Numbered from the stretch's first letter, positions 49,301 to 58,930 are shown. The stretch: 64,000 nucleotides of DNA from Lymantria dispar (GCA_032191425.1 CM063450.1:22893501-22957500); one strand, 5' to 3'. The notes: a model not told the origin generated them from the letters alone. A program made the numbers and translations.

Positions 49301-52300
49301 AAAAACGTATTATTTTGACATTACAAATTTTAATATTATTTATTTGTATTGATCCACTATGGACCAATTTTAGGAGTATTTCACTAAGAGAAACACTTTT
49401 AAAATTAATCTACATATAATAAAATGATTTGATATTATGGAAAGAATATATATTTTAGGGATTTGATTAGCACAGATTTTAGGATTTGATTGGCATATAG
49501 TGAGCATTTCGTCTATTCGAAGAATTCTTTGTATCAATCATTGTGCCAACGTAACAAAGTCCAGTTTTATTAATACATAATTGAAGTTTCAATTGGCGTC
49601 TTTATATTTATACAAGACATATGTATATTATATGTAGATGATACGAGTAATAGCCGCCTAAAACTGAATTTTATGAAGTGATTCCAATTGGAAAGAATCA
49701 TATTATTCGCAAGTTGTGGATAATTGAGGAAGTACATCGTGACATTCATCTAACCAGTAAATTGAGATGAAACATCATTATGTGGATTATTATATCGGAT
49801 TAGATTAAAATATTAAATATTTTTTTCTCAAAGTTTATATGTAGATTGTAGGTACGTTAAAATGAAAGCACGAATATAAATTTTATGTTACATTTTCCTT
49901 TATTTATTGTCAGTAGGTACCTACCTGTCGTATGAACAAGTTTTTTTTTTTGTGTGTGTGTGTATAGGTGTTAGCCGCAGATGACTTTCACAGCTATGGG
50001 TGAGCGCTGATGGCTCTCAATCCGGTAGTATGTACAAGTATCGTAATATGCCAGAGAAATCTTGAATATTCAATAACAAAGCATTTAATAAAAATGTCGA
50101 CCTGAAATAATATTTAGTACGTTAAAAGAATTTTTAGTTTAAAAAAACTACCATTCAAAACACGAAGTTACTAAAAAGCAAAAATAATATGATTTCCTAA
50201 CCTATAAATTAAATGTATTTTTGAAATTTCTTTCTTATTTTTGATAACTCTGAAGTCTTAGGCAGAAACTCGTGTAATATAATTTTTTTTTACAAAAAAG
50301 AAACCGCCTTCAATAATGTAGACAATGTAGATAATTTTTTAGATATATGTATGTTGATTTTCAAAAACAGCTTGTCCGATTTCGATAAAATTTTCATGGG
50401 ACCATTTGGGAAGTATACCTTCTCCTTTCCAACAATAAAAATCATCAAAATCGGTTCATAAACGACGAAGTTATCTGCGAACAGAGATAAAAAAAAAACC
50501 CTCCTTTTTGAAGTCTGTTTGCATTAGGTAATAGTGTATAGAAAGACAAAAGGTTATTAAAAATAAGACAGGAATTCCAAAAATTAAGTTGATTTATAGG
50601 TTTAAGTAGGAAATCATAGGAACATAGAACCTCCTCTTTTTTGAAGTTGGTTAAAAATTAATAATTTTAGAAAGAGTTTTTGGTCGGTTATTTTCCCGAT
50701 ATGAAAAACTGTTTTGATTAGGTTTGTTTTGTGAAACGCTATGCACTTGGGAGGAAGATAGTGACCATAAATGTTAATAAGGCAAAATGCACAATAAGGA
50801 TAGAATACAATTTAAAAATAATAGACAAGCCCGCTGAGTTTCTTGCCGGATCTTCTCAGTAGCGGTCGCGTTCCGATCCGGTGGTAGTATATTTTTTGGG
50901 AATTGTAAACTTGACAATATGTAAGTGCCCTCTCGGTGTTTATGCATAATAAATAATTTGAATTTGGACTCGCGGTAATCCGGCCCCTGTCTAATCCGGC
51001 GCCCCTTATAATCCGACATATCTATTATGATTGAAAATTTTTACGTCAATCTTTGCTAATGTAAGTATGTAGGTACCAAAATCGCACTGAATGTCTATGA
51101 GCTGGCGAATACAGTAATCTAAAACCGTTAGTAGGTACAACTAACACTTTGTTTAGTTAAGAGTAATGAAATACAGAAAGCCGTTGTCGTCCATTTCCAG
51201 GACCTTTATAGTAACTCTTTGTGTAAATAATTACGAACGAGTCCGCTACAAATTAAAAATGTTATGGACATAAGCGGAGCTATCGAATATTCAAAATGAA
51301 AATCTAACCGAAATCGTAACCGAAGCTGAAAAAAAATTGAAAAATTTCGTGTGGGCTCGGAGTTGGTGACGTTACGATAGGTTTCATTTCAACTGTTCAA
51401 TCTAACAAAAGAGCTAATCTTTATGCTAGACCGATGTTGATGAAATTTTTGTGTGTTCAAGGGGATTCTAGAATAGTTTAGATTCACAATTGGACGCGGT
51501 GGGTGGCGCTGCTGTCGATTTCAAGGAGAATTCCTTTTATTTTATTTGAACAGATCAACGTCTGTTGGGTCAAATAGTATTATAATAATAATCACACTTA
51601 GCTTTGCCCCCTTCCTTTCAAATTAACTAAAAATCCAATCCGTAACTGCATCTATATGAAACTGTCGGATCACCATCGTCGCAGTTCATATACTTCCCAC
51701 TCCTGAACTTGAGCCTCCTCTATGATGGAAGGGAAATTGACCTACTATACCACGCTGGTGAATTGTATTCTTAATCCATCACCACACAGATAATTACCGT
51801 TTTAGATTTACCGTAATATGTTCATCAGTAAAAATGTTATTATATCTGTGATCCCTAGGCCAGATTCAGCGGAAACTTCAGAGTTCTCAGTAGAGTGCGG
51901 TGATGTGATCCTGGTGGCGACAGACGGCGTGTTTGATAATGTGCCCGAACCAGTGCTGGTGGCGGAGATGCGACGAGCACAGGGGCTTGGCGGCAATACA
52001 GAAAGACTGCAAGCGGTTGCCAATTCTATTGCGTGGATGGCGCGCAACCTTTCTTTTGATGGCTGCTACATGTCGCCTTTCGCTAAAAGTGCGCGACAGA
52101 ATGGCATAGACGCTATTGGTGAGTTATTCTCCTTATACATATATTTTTTTTTAAACGACAACAACTTAGAAGTAAATAGTCCATGTATTACAGGGGACTT
52201 TACAAACATAATTAAGAACACAAATTACGTCCAGACTCAAAACAACAATTTGTGGATCGCACAAAGTGTCGTTCCGCGTGGGACTCGAACCATCGACACT

Positions 52301-54895
52301 GGCACGGTAGGTCCGGTATCTTAACCTCTATGCAGTGATATACAAACGTATGTAGCATTAAGTAATGTGGTGACGGAGTAAGAATACAATTTACCACTCC
52401 CTATCTAGTCTGTGGATGTCGATTTACATATAACATCTATGCAAGAGAAGGAAATCTCGAAATAACACCCTATACCAACCTGTCTTACCAGCATAGTATA
52501 GCAAGGTCAATTTCCGTCCTACTGTGGAGGAGGCTCGAGCCCAACAGTAGGACGTATATGAGCGAATGATGATATTAAACATATACGTATGCACCTTGTC
52601 TACGATAAGAGGAAAAATTGTCTTAATATACAAATCACGCCGGACAGTCAAATACCGGTCAGATAGAATAAATTAGTGACGCATCAGCATATAAATCTTA
52701 CTCCTTCAACGCATCGTAGGTAAAATAAATATATTTTTCTAATTTGCTTCAAAACTTCTAATAGGAAAAGTTTGAGGTGAAATAAATACAAAGATACGCA
52801 ACTAGGTTTCTAGGTAACATAAAACATTAATATTTTACTTAAAAAGAAAACAAAGTTATCTACTTTATAAAGATTTTAATAAATTATTCTTTTTTTTTAT
52901 TGCCAACGGTGGCAAACGAGCAAGCAGCACACCTGATGGTAAGTGAAACTGCTGCACATGGACCTTTGCAATACCAGGGGCACAGCCAGGCCGTTGCCTA
53001 CCGTGAAGGAAATACTCTTCTTAAACCTCGTTTAAAGAAGGACATGTCATAGCGCTCGGGAAACACAGCAGCAGGTAGTTCATTCCAGAGCCTGCACGTA
53101 CGTGGGAGAAATGATCGCTGGAAACGTACAGTTGAAGACCATAACGTTTCCAGGTGAAATGGATGAACCCTGCTACGATGTCGAGTGGTACGTTGGTAGA
53201 ATGGTGACGGTGGTACCAAGTCAAACAGTTCTATACGTTTTATTGCAAATAACAATAAGTAAATAAGAGAAGACGATAATCGCTGTTACCTTGAATAATA
53301 AGATTTTAGCCAAATCAACTGAACTTTCAAATTTATCGGAAATGCAGAGGGAGAAAGAGAGAAAATTAGACTGCATTCATCATCATTGTCACCATATACG
53401 TCCCACTGTTGGGCTCGGCCCTCCTACAGTATGGGAAGGAAATTGACCTATTACCACGCTGGTCAGACGTGTTGGCATAGTTCCATTTCGAGTTTTCTTT
53501 CTCTTGTATCGATGTTATTTGCGCATTATATACCTTAGTCGTCTTTTATGACACACAAGAGAGGCGTTGGTGAATTGTATTCTACTAAGAATACAATGAC
53601 GGAGTACCGTCACCGCGTGGAAGATGCCATTCATTTCAGCCTATCGCCGTCCATTGCTGAACGTATGCCTCCCTCATGTTACGCCACAAAATGAAGATGT
53701 CATTAGTTCCGTGTAATAATAATTATTATATTTTGGGAAAACTGACTAGAAATCTTTCTTTAAAGCGGTTCGGTTCGCTCAGTTTGTAGTTTACGTTGTT
53801 TTTTTTTATCTTATGTAAGAAAACCTTTGTCCCATTGCTTTTATGAATTCCATATAATAGTGACGTCAGTTATTGCTAATTTTTGTGACCTTAGAGTATT
53901 GTGATTCTTAGAGTATAAATTAAAATATTGACTGTGCAGATTATGAGTGGATAGATATCGACCTACCGTGCCAGTTTCGTCGGTTCGATGCCCACACAGG
54001 AAGTTACTGTGTTCGATACACAAATTTTTGTTGTGACTTTCGGTGTAATTTGTCTCCGTTAGCTATATGTTTCCAGTCTCCCGCGATACAAGGGTTAATT
54101 GCTTAGTGTTGTTTACAATAAAACAGCACGATAGAAGTTAGAACATATTCATAGTTTTAGGAACATAGTTGCTATTTTAGGCTCTTCAATTAAAATTATC
54201 GATCGATCAAATGTTTGCCTCCATTCAGTGTGCGGTGACGATGCCGCGAGTTTCACGCTTTTTGTTCACCCAACATTGACGTGAATTTCATGATTTTTGT
54301 TCAAACAAACAAGTGGAAAGAAGAGAAAGAAGTTTTCACTATAAAATTCAACCGAACTTATTAGACTAGCACATCATCATTATCATCTCTACGTCCCACT
54401 GCTGAACTTCAACCACCTCCACAATAGGCAGGACACTGACTAATATACAACGCTGGACAGACGGGTTGGTATAGGGTGTTATTTCCAATTTTTCTTCTCT
54501 TGCATAGATTTCATCATTTCAGCTTATATACGTCCCATTGTTGGGCTCGAGCCTCCTCCACGATAGGAGGAAAATTGACCTTACTATACCAAGCTGGTCA
54601 GACAGGTTTGCATAGGGCTTTATTTCGAGTTTTCCTTCTCTTGCATAGATGTTATATGCGCAATAAATCCCTTAGTCGTCTTTTACGACATCCACAGGCA
54701 AGATAGGGAGTGGTGAATTGTATTCTTAGTCCGTCACCACACGGAACGCATAGATTTAGTTGGTGGTAAACTGTATTGTTTCTCGGTCACCATATGGACA
54801 ACACTAGTGCATAGTATTAATATAATAAACGTGTATTGTTCGCAGGGGGAAAACCAGACGACATAACGGTGCTACTTGCAATTGTAGCGCTATGA
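31368..54895 (+). CDS. Pptc7: PPTC7-type mitochondrial protein phosphatase (five coding exons)
   Basis: Coding exons are 31368-31596, 35313-35492, 36661-36859, 51859-52118 and 54846-54895. Each boundary has GT-AG ends and compatible phase (1, 1, 2, 1). The product is 305 residues; human PPTC7 is 304. The N-terminus (MMQSIFWTGRLLSRALRNGL) is Arg-rich, has no acids and fits a mitochondrial targeting helix. PP2C/PPM metal-binding and core motifs occur in order: GQFGDDAWF (Asp62/63), VADGVGGWR (Asp80-Gly81), NIGDSGYMVVRGG, ILVATDGVFDN (Asp225) and GGKPDDITVLLA (Asp294/295). All catalytic acids are present, so it should be active. Known role of the family: a mitochondrial Ser/Thr phosphatase affecting coenzyme Q synthesis, mitochondrial content and mitophagy. 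The paired ATGATG makes Met1 or Met2 equally possible; an earlier ATG at 31364 is out of frame. Introns of 3.7, 1.2, 15.0 and 2.7 kb hold most of the mobile DNA in this half of the window. Confidence 0.95.
31847..32058 (-). mobile_element. Helitron, short form, Pptc7 intron 1
   Basis: It has the GAAGCGAAGTGAGGGCGGGTTGCTAG-like 3' end (mutated) and a short-form 5' end near CTCTTTATAAAG. At 212 bp it lacks the TTGGAGTGTCTG block of the long form. Confidence 0.7.
32090..32900. repeat. three degenerate tandem repeats, about 290 bp each
   Basis: The block CAAACTTTG...TTGCGGTTCACCCC, then GGGGTTGAATT, then AGCTTCAGTA-type sequence recurs at 32162, 32460 and 32744. The spacing is 298 and about 284 bases. 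AT-rich, no coding capacity, Pptc7 intron 1. Confidence 0.65.
34401..34480 (+). repeat. tRNA-like SINE head
   Basis: GGTTCAATTCC matches the Pol III B box and forms a perfect T-arm (ATGGG-TTCAATT-CCCAT). The acceptor and anticodon arms pair badly, so it is a tRNA-derived SINE or tRNA fossil, not a working tRNA. Pptc7 intron 1. Confidence 0.5.
34691..35231. mobile_element. 541-bp non-autonomous DNA transposon, complete
   Basis: The inverted ends are CAGAGTGCATCAGGTTATGG and the complement of CAGAGTGTATCAGGTTATGG, continuing GGCAACTG. There is no coding capacity. A second, reversed copy sits at 20503-21022. It lies in Pptc7 intron 1. The target duplication is unclear (AT on the left, TA on the right). 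Confidence 0.7.
35795..35975 (-). repeat. Family A repeat, partial
   Basis: In Pptc7 intron 2; the distal tail is missing. A second fragment of a related repeat (GTGTCGTAAAAGACGACTGA) lies at about 36009-36030. Confidence 0.6.
36893..37110 (+). mobile_element. Helitron, short form, Pptc7 intron 3
   Basis: It starts TCTATACTAATATTATAAAG and ends GGGCGAGTTGCTATTAG, with ATT duplicated in the terminal CTAG. It begins only 34 bases after the exon 3 donor. Confidence 0.75.
37145..37362 (-). mobile_element. Helitron, short form, opposite orientation
   Basis: A mutated copy of the short form, facing the copy that ends at 37110 and separated from it by 34 bases. It carries a CACACACACACAC tract. 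Confidence 0.65.
37634..37866 (+). repeat. Family A repeat, near full length
   Basis: Pptc7 intron 3. It contains a local duplication of CCTATAGGA around 37811-37835. Confidence 0.7.
38138..38185. repeat. perfect hairpin, 22-bp arms
   Basis: Arms 38138-38159 and 38164-38185 (core TAAAGTAAGACATAAGTCA) with the 4-base loop AGGA. Pptc7 intron 3. Confidence 0.9.
38580..38773 (+). repeat. Family B repeat with RTE-like tail
   Basis: TTCGGCTGAGCGATCACCAG, CAAGCAGTGG and a TGAATAATGATGATTAATGA tail; same order as the copy at 1864-2095. Confidence 0.5.
39235..39655. mobile_element. ACATCGATGTATCG-rich element, class uncertain
   Basis: The right end, CGATGTATCGTTTGCATCCC, is loosely matched in reverse by GTGCAAATATCGAAACC on the left. 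ACATCGATGTATCG recurs several times near both ends. It may be a hAT-like MITE, but terminal repeats and duplication are not clean. Confidence 0.4.
40150..40369 (+). mobile_element. R1-clade LINE 3' UTR fragment
   Basis: GC-rich sequence resembling the 3' UTR of the 2165-3240 copy (CCCGAAAGGGT, GGTTGGCCCAA, TTTCGTCACCCCGGACG blocks), ending in an A-run. No coding part remains. It lies in Pptc7 intron 3. Confidence 0.65.
40781..41466. mobile_element. PIF/Harbinger-like MITE carrying a nested Helitron
   Basis: The ends GGGGGCGTTCATAAAATACG (left) and the complement of GGGGGCGTCCATAAATTACG (right) are flanked by TTA on both sides (40778-40780 and 41467-41469), the classic PIF/Harbinger duplication. 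Subtracting the Helitron at 40956-41260 leaves 381 bp with no coding capacity. Confidence 0.75.
40956..41260 (+). mobile_element. Helitron, long form, nested in MITE
   Basis: TCTATACCAATAAATAAAAT start, GGGCGGGTTGCTAG end. It splits the PIF-like MITE at 40781-41466, so it is the younger insertion. Confidence 0.85.
41894..42200 (+). mobile_element. Helitron, long form
   Basis: TCTATACCCATAAATAAAAT start and GGGCGGGTTGCTAG end. Both termini are intact. Confidence 0.85.
42423..42636 (+). mobile_element. Helitron, short form
   Basis: It starts TCCTTACTAATATTATAAAT (a third 5' variant) and ends GGGCGGGTTGCTAG. The 3' half is almost identical to the long forms nearby. Confidence 0.8.
42748..42800 (+). 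mobile_element. tiny R1-type LINE tail
   Basis: About 40 GC-rich bases (CTTGCGTCGCTCCGGACGG) run into a 15-base A-tract. This is the extreme 3' end of an R1-type insertion. Confidence 0.45.
43270..43430 (-). repeat. Family A repeat, partial
   Basis: Tail (CATCATCATCATCTCAGCTT) and middle blocks; Pptc7 intron 3. Confidence 0.6.
43776..43970 (-). mobile_element. Helitron, short form
   Basis: The complement starts TCCTTACTAATATTATAAAT, the same 5' variant as 42423-42636, and ends GGGTAACTAG with a small deletion of the usual hairpin. Confidence 0.7.
44456..44640 (+). repeat. Family A repeat, lacks tail
   Basis: GTGGTGACGGGGTAAGAATA to CCAATTTCCCTCG; Pptc7 intron 3. Confidence 0.65.
45950..46025 (+). 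repeat. Family A repeat, internally deleted
   Basis: TGGTGACGGAATAATGTAAG joins directly to the AGAGAAGAAAACTTGAAATA block, so about 70 bases are lost. Confidence 0.5.
46446..46501. repeat. perfect hairpin, 27-bp arms
   Basis: Arms 46446-46472 and 46475-46501 (core TTGATTTAACTGATTGCAG) with a 2-base loop. It ends six bases before the duplication of the composite insertion at 46518. Confidence 0.9.
46518..46868 (+). mobile_element. composite insertion ending in a CR1 tail, with short target duplication
   Basis: The right third (from about 46743) is the CR1 terminus (GGCAGCGGCCTTGCAAAGGT ... GCCACCGTTTGCAATAAAA). The left part carries GTGGTAGGACCACACTGTTG and other GC-rich sequence not seen elsewhere here. 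AACACTTACT occurs exactly at 46508-46517 and 46869-46878, as expected for a target duplication. Confidence 0.55.
47318..47402 (-). repeat. Family A repeat, tail end only
   Basis: CATCATCATTATCTCAGCCC to GATAGGAGGGAAAATGACA. Confidence 0.6.
47876..47940 (-). mobile_element. Helitron fragment
   Basis: Only the CCGTTCCCGTGGGCATACCGG core and adjoining bases remain. Confidence 0.45.
48659..48979 (+). mobile_element. Helitron, long form
   Basis: Both ends intact. An expanded TGTCTG tract (GCCTGTCTGTCTGTCTG) makes it the longest copy at 321 bp. Confidence 0.85.
49195..49352 (-). mobile_element. Helitron, long form, 3'-truncated
   Basis: The complement of the long-form 5' half is present (GACATTACAAA, AGGCATAGGTATC) and stops at the GGTGCAGTCGTTTTGAAG segment. 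Confidence 0.6.
49942..50027 (-). mobile_element. Jockey-clade LINE 3' tail with target duplication
   Basis: Poly-T, a GTGTGTGT run and GGGTGAGCGCTGATGGCTCT. Flanks GTATGAACAAGT and GTATGTACAAGT differ by one base, an aged target duplication. Confidence 0.7.
50299..50660. repeat. dispersed repeat with inverted CTTCAAAAAGGAGG-type ends
   Basis: The left end AAACCGCCTTCAATAATG and right ends CTCCTTTTTGAAGTC (50498) and CTCCTCTTTTTTGAAGTTGG (50631) are roughly inverted. The interior has AAAATCATCAAAATCGGTTC. Confidence 0.4.
50800..50965 (+). repeat. LINE 3'-UTR-like repeat
   Basis: GCCCGCTGAGTTTCTTGCCG, TTCTTCTCAG-like TCTTCTCAGTAGCGG and a closing AATAAATAATTTGAATTTGG are a combination I associate with 3' ends of a lepidopteran LINE. 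The minus-strand open frame across it is incidental. Confidence 0.4.
51270..51583. repeat. possible Helitron-like dispersed repeat
   Basis: It ends ATTTGAACAGATCAACGTCT followed by GTTGGGTCAAATAGT, resembling a mutated ...GGGTCAGCTAGT Helitron terminus. The start is not defined. Confidence 0.3.
51675..51788 (-). repeat. Family A repeat, internally deleted
   Basis: The tail and both ends remain while the centre is missing (CCACGCTGGTGAATTGTATT junction). It ends 70 bases before Pptc7 exon 4. Confidence 0.6.
52200..52330 (-). repeat. tRNA-headed SINE
   Basis: The complement has a perfect B box, GGTTCGAGTCC (52281-52291), preceded by a GACCTACCGTGCCAGTGTCG segment and followed by the body motif GATCCACAAATTGTTGTTTT, a known lepidopteran SINE layout. 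Confidence 0.65.
52366..52575 (+). repeat. Family A dispersed repeat (type copy)
   Basis: This is the clearest member of a repeat found about 17 times here. Blocks in order: GTGGTGACGGAGTAAGAATA, a GTGGATGTCG block, ACATCTATGCAAGAGAAGGA, CCCTATACCAACCTGTCTTA, CAATTTCCGTCCTACTGTGG, GAGGCTCGAGCCCAACAGTA and a GATGATG tail. The AGCAGTGG-ACG + TGATGATG ending is shared with RTE LINEs in the window, suggesting RTE-driven mobility. It has no coding capacity. Confidence 0.75.
52891..53240 (-). mobile_element. CR1-clade LINE 3' end
   Basis: A minus-strand frame reads ELFDLVPPSPFYQRTTRHRS, SSTVRFQRSFLPRTCRLWNE and LPAAVFPERYDMSFFKRGLR. The CR1 3' UTR and a poly-T follow at 52891. It is the least damaged CR1 coding tail in the window and lies in Pptc7 intron 4. 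Confidence 0.8.
53380..53605 (-). repeat. Family A repeat, full length
   Basis: Pptc7 intron 4; followed at about 53620-53690 by a fragment of an RTE-tailed repeat (CCGTCCATTGCTGAACG). Confidence 0.65.
53938..54080 (+). repeat. tRNA-headed SINE, second copy
   Basis: GACCTACCGTGCCAGTTTCG, B box GGTTCGATGCC (53982-53992) and ACACAAATTTTTGTTGTGAC align with the copy at 52200-52330 in the opposite orientation. Confidence 0.6.
54372..54742 (-). repeat. two Family A repeats in tandem
   Basis: A first copy (to about 54505) is truncated at GCATAGATTTCATCATTTCA and a full copy follows immediately in the same orientation. They end 103 bases before Pptc7 exon 5. Confidence 0.65.
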
Positions 54896-57800
54896 AAATG
54901 TCACATGTGATTTAAATAGGTAGTAAGTTATTTTGTTCCACTGCGAATTTTTAGTTCAATTGTAGTGATAAAACAACGAAACCAAAAAAAAATTACACGT
55001 TAAATTTGGAACCTTTCTGTTGTAAATGGTCTGTAATCGGAATAATTATGTTCAATAATTACAGGAGGTGCCCATTCCCTTTTAACGATTACGATAGATT
55101 TACTTATGTTTTTATAATTTTGTAACTCTCTTAGTTTATTTGATACGTGTCAAACACTATGTTCACAGTGATTTGTAAATAAGTAACATGCTATGATAAT
55201 ACCCGTTTGTTAAAATAGATATTTCTGTATGATCTCAAATGTCATTTTTTATAATGTTAAGGCTTCATTTACACGAGCGTTGTATTAAGAACAAAAGACA
55301 TCCAAATAAAATTACAGCGATTTTAAAGCGCTTTTATTTTGCGGCATATTTTCGGATTTAACAGTATTGGACCTTGACATTAAATTTAAAGTACCTTACG
55401 ATATTAGGTACATGTATTTCATCGATAATTTCTGACTGATAAAGCGTTCGTGTGTATGAAGTCTAAAGCATTTGACACAGTCGATCAAGTTCGACGATTT
55501 AGTTGCTTACCGACAGCTAAATACCGCGACCGAACCTTAGATTTGCATACAGTGTTAATGACGCTTATTAAATATGAAAGGAAGGTTCAATCGCGTTATT
55601 TCGCTTCTGCGATCGAATGTAGCAACGTCCTCAGAGTCAGAATGTTATAAACAATCGTCGAATGCAGTCATAAAAAACGGTCGTTGACTCTCAAACTGTG
55701 CTCTAATACCCTAATAAATAATTGACCAATTGCACATTTCATTTAGGACACCTCCTCGATTCGTCTACCTAATACTTTAGGTAGCTGTTTATTCATTTTT
55801 ATTTATTAAGACACTGCGCTGATATGTCATGATCTGATTCGTTATGTTTTTAAATTGTTGTGATAAATTTCATGGGAAAAGGGTTCGCAAAAATGTCGCG
55901 AAATATTTACCCGAACAAAGATTATATTGGCTATATTTTTTAGAATTGTATGGTAATTATACACTGTTAAGATCATAAACATGTTGTTTTTATGATACAC
56001 TAAATAAATGTAACCGAATATACCAAAAATGTCCATGACCTAAATTTGTTTAATCTTAACAGTTCTACTTTTATTATCTGTTAAGATAAACGCATCACTA
56101 TTTACGAGGCGATGATTTTGTGTAATTTGATTGTTATGACCAATGGTGTTTACTGTGTAAGCGATAAACTTCAGAGGGAACTGTCAAACTACCTTCTTAA
56201 CTGCTTCAATCATTAAATTATTTATTACCATTCTACATGCGAAATAAAAATCCGCTGTATTTTTAGATATTCAGAGACATATTTGTTCAAATAATGATAC
56301 AATTTGACAGATTAATTTCATAGGCTTTCACAGACCGTTCCGAGGCTTCATCTTACACGGCAAGGGAGCTGTGTAACAGTTTCTCCATTCACAATAAACT
56401 TTAACGTATTAAATATAAATCCCACAGTACATCGTTGATTTTATACTTATAATGTTTTATGTTAATTTGTCAAAATATTTATAGAACAAAAAACTAAGCG
56501 CAATAATATATCACAAAAGCTTTATGAACAAAATATTTTCTTTACATTAAAATAAATAATATGCCGCTATACTTATTATATTGTACGTCTTTTCTATCAT
56601 TCTGTACAATTCTTAGATTTAATATTAAGTGATTGCAACGTTGAATATTCTGCACATTTGATTAATAATCAATTCTTTAATAGTAGTGGCAATTTATGTC
56701 ATCGAATGTGGAAATTTGAGTGAAGACTGAATGTGACACTAAGAGGGACTCCCAGAACTTCAAAAAAATTATAAAAATTACGTGTATGTTAAATAATTTG
56801 ATAGTCCCAGCTGTTTGACCTGTTTGTGGAACGAATTACGCATTTAAAGAGACTCGCAGCATTCAAGTATTAGAAGATTAAATGCGAATCTCGTTGATAT
56901 CGTTCGATGGTTATTAAAATCAGAGAAATTTGCGCGATTTTTACTTGAATAATCTGCCAATTACAAAGCTGTTTGCGAAAAAAAAATGATTAAAATTAAT
57001 ATATGTCCTCTTAAAGTTTTACATTTTCTTTGTGAAGTCTCCGGCTTCTATTAGGTGGTAAATCTGTTTACGAAAGATTGACGACTTGTTCGTTTTATTT
57101 AAACGTATGCCTTCAATGTTGATTTATTGATACACTAAGCACTGATTAATCAAACTCGTGAGTCTATTTAAATTATTTTGATATAATATATTTATTGCAA
57201 GTACCATTCTTACGAATTTTTTCATTACAAATATTTCTTATTGAATAAAATCTATTTGTCTCTAATCTGAGATTGATGAAGCTATTGTTTTTAAACTGAT
57301 TTAAATTGGCCGATCACGAAGAACAACACTTCCGTTACTATTCGCGAATGGTTTGTCCATGATTATCAACAAACAATTTTTAATCTCATACGTAAAATTT
57401 GCTCAATTATTTGATGGTCTACAGTTCCCTTTATTTTATTCGCATTAATAGGATATTTAGCGATGTTAAGAAACTGGTAAAACGTTACAATCAACAATTC
57501 TGTACTGAGACAAATTGATTGCCATTGTTAATGTTTACGTTGATATGGACAATGTTCGATATATTGTAGGTTTTTTTTTTGTAGAATTAGTTATTATCAG
57601 TCTGCTAAAGCAGTATGTAGGCGTAGTAGTTTGCTGAAACTACCGAACCATTTTCACGCTTAAATTGTACATGCAAATAACGCATAATCGACGCCCTATC
57701 AGTGGCGGATTTACCACTAAGCTGAGTAGACTGCCAATGGCGGCCAATTTGGAAGAGCAGCAAAAAATTTTACGGAATTCTGAAGATAGTTTACGAATCA

Positions 57801-58690
57801 TAACATTTAAATTTTATTGATAAAGGAAATGTTATTATGATTTGAACTTAGTATTGAATTACAGGGATTAGCAGGGATGGAAAAACTGAATAGTCTTATC
57901 GGCGGGGAGTGTATAAATCCGTCACTGCCTCCTTCATCGATTTTGGTTACTATATATAAACAACATTTCTCTAGATTCTGTAGACTTCAAAAACTGTTTA
58001 GAGATACGTAAACCAATTATTTATTTATGAGTACCAGTTACAAAATTGTATGTACAAAAGTTTATACTTATTCATGCAATTTCTTATTTCGATACGGCTT
58101 TAATTGATAATAGTATTATATCCAGATGTAAGCGTAATGGAACATTTAAATGGCTTATTGTAAAATTCTTAAGTTGTAATTTTTATTGAATATATGTTAT
58201 ATCCTATGTTTCGTCTGATTTAAAATGTGTACAATAACTAAAAATCCATATCTCATTCAACATGAGAATGACATACAATGTGCATATTTTTTAATCTGTG
58301 GCTAGCTATTAACCGCATGACTTTGACAATTCTGCCTGGACTATAGAGAAGACACATGCCGTTGTTGGATAATTTATAATTTAGTTATATGTCGACTTCG
58401 TTCCTTGTATATGGAAAATATGTAATCAAAATCGATCACATATTTTGTATGGGTGCATTTTTCTCCAAGTGGAGTATAGTTTATTTGTAAGCACATCATA
58501 ATATCGTTGTAACATATAATAGTAGCAAGCAGTTGACGCAAAGAAAATATTGTTATTCAACTTATAACTGCCCATTATTGTGCTATCCATTTGAGAATGG
58601 AAGCTGAATAATTATGTTGTAAATTATTTGCTGTGAATGTTGCGTGAAAATATATTAAACAATACCGAATAAAATGTTTTATTTTACAGT
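54896..58690 (+). other. Pptc7: probable Pptc7 3' UTR
   Basis: The 3.8 kb after the Pptc7 stop is AT-rich and contains none of the repeat families that fill the introns. They resume at about 58710, just beyond an AATAAA at 58668-58673. Earlier AATAAA hexamers (for example near 55711 and 56392) could give shorter forms. A Pumilio-type TGTAAATA is at 55174-55181. The extent is inferred. Short open frames here (such as 55450-55650) look random. Confidence 0.45.
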
Positions 58691-58709
58691 AAATGAATTT
58701 AATCCGTGT

Positions 58710-58930
58710 GGTAACAGAATAAGACTACAATTCACCACTCCATATCTTAATCGGGGATGACGTAAAAGATGACTGAGGAATACAATACGCAAATAACATC
58801 TATGCAAGAGAAGGATGACTTTAAAAAACCCTATACCAACCTATCTGACCAACATAGTATAGTAAGGTCAATTTCCCTCCTATTGTGGAAGCGACGTGAG
58901 CCCAGCAGTGGGGCGTATTTAAGCCAAGAT
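58710..58930 (+). repeat. Family A repeat, full length
   Basis: It starts GTGTGGTAACAGAATAAGAC and ends with GCCCAGCAGTGGGGCGTATT. It marks the return of repeats after the Pptc7 3' UTR. Confidence 0.7.

Noticed and set aside
55450..55650. 66-codon frame in the Pptc7 downstream region
   Set aside because: No homology and no splice context; the surrounding 3.8 kb behaves as a 3' UTR.
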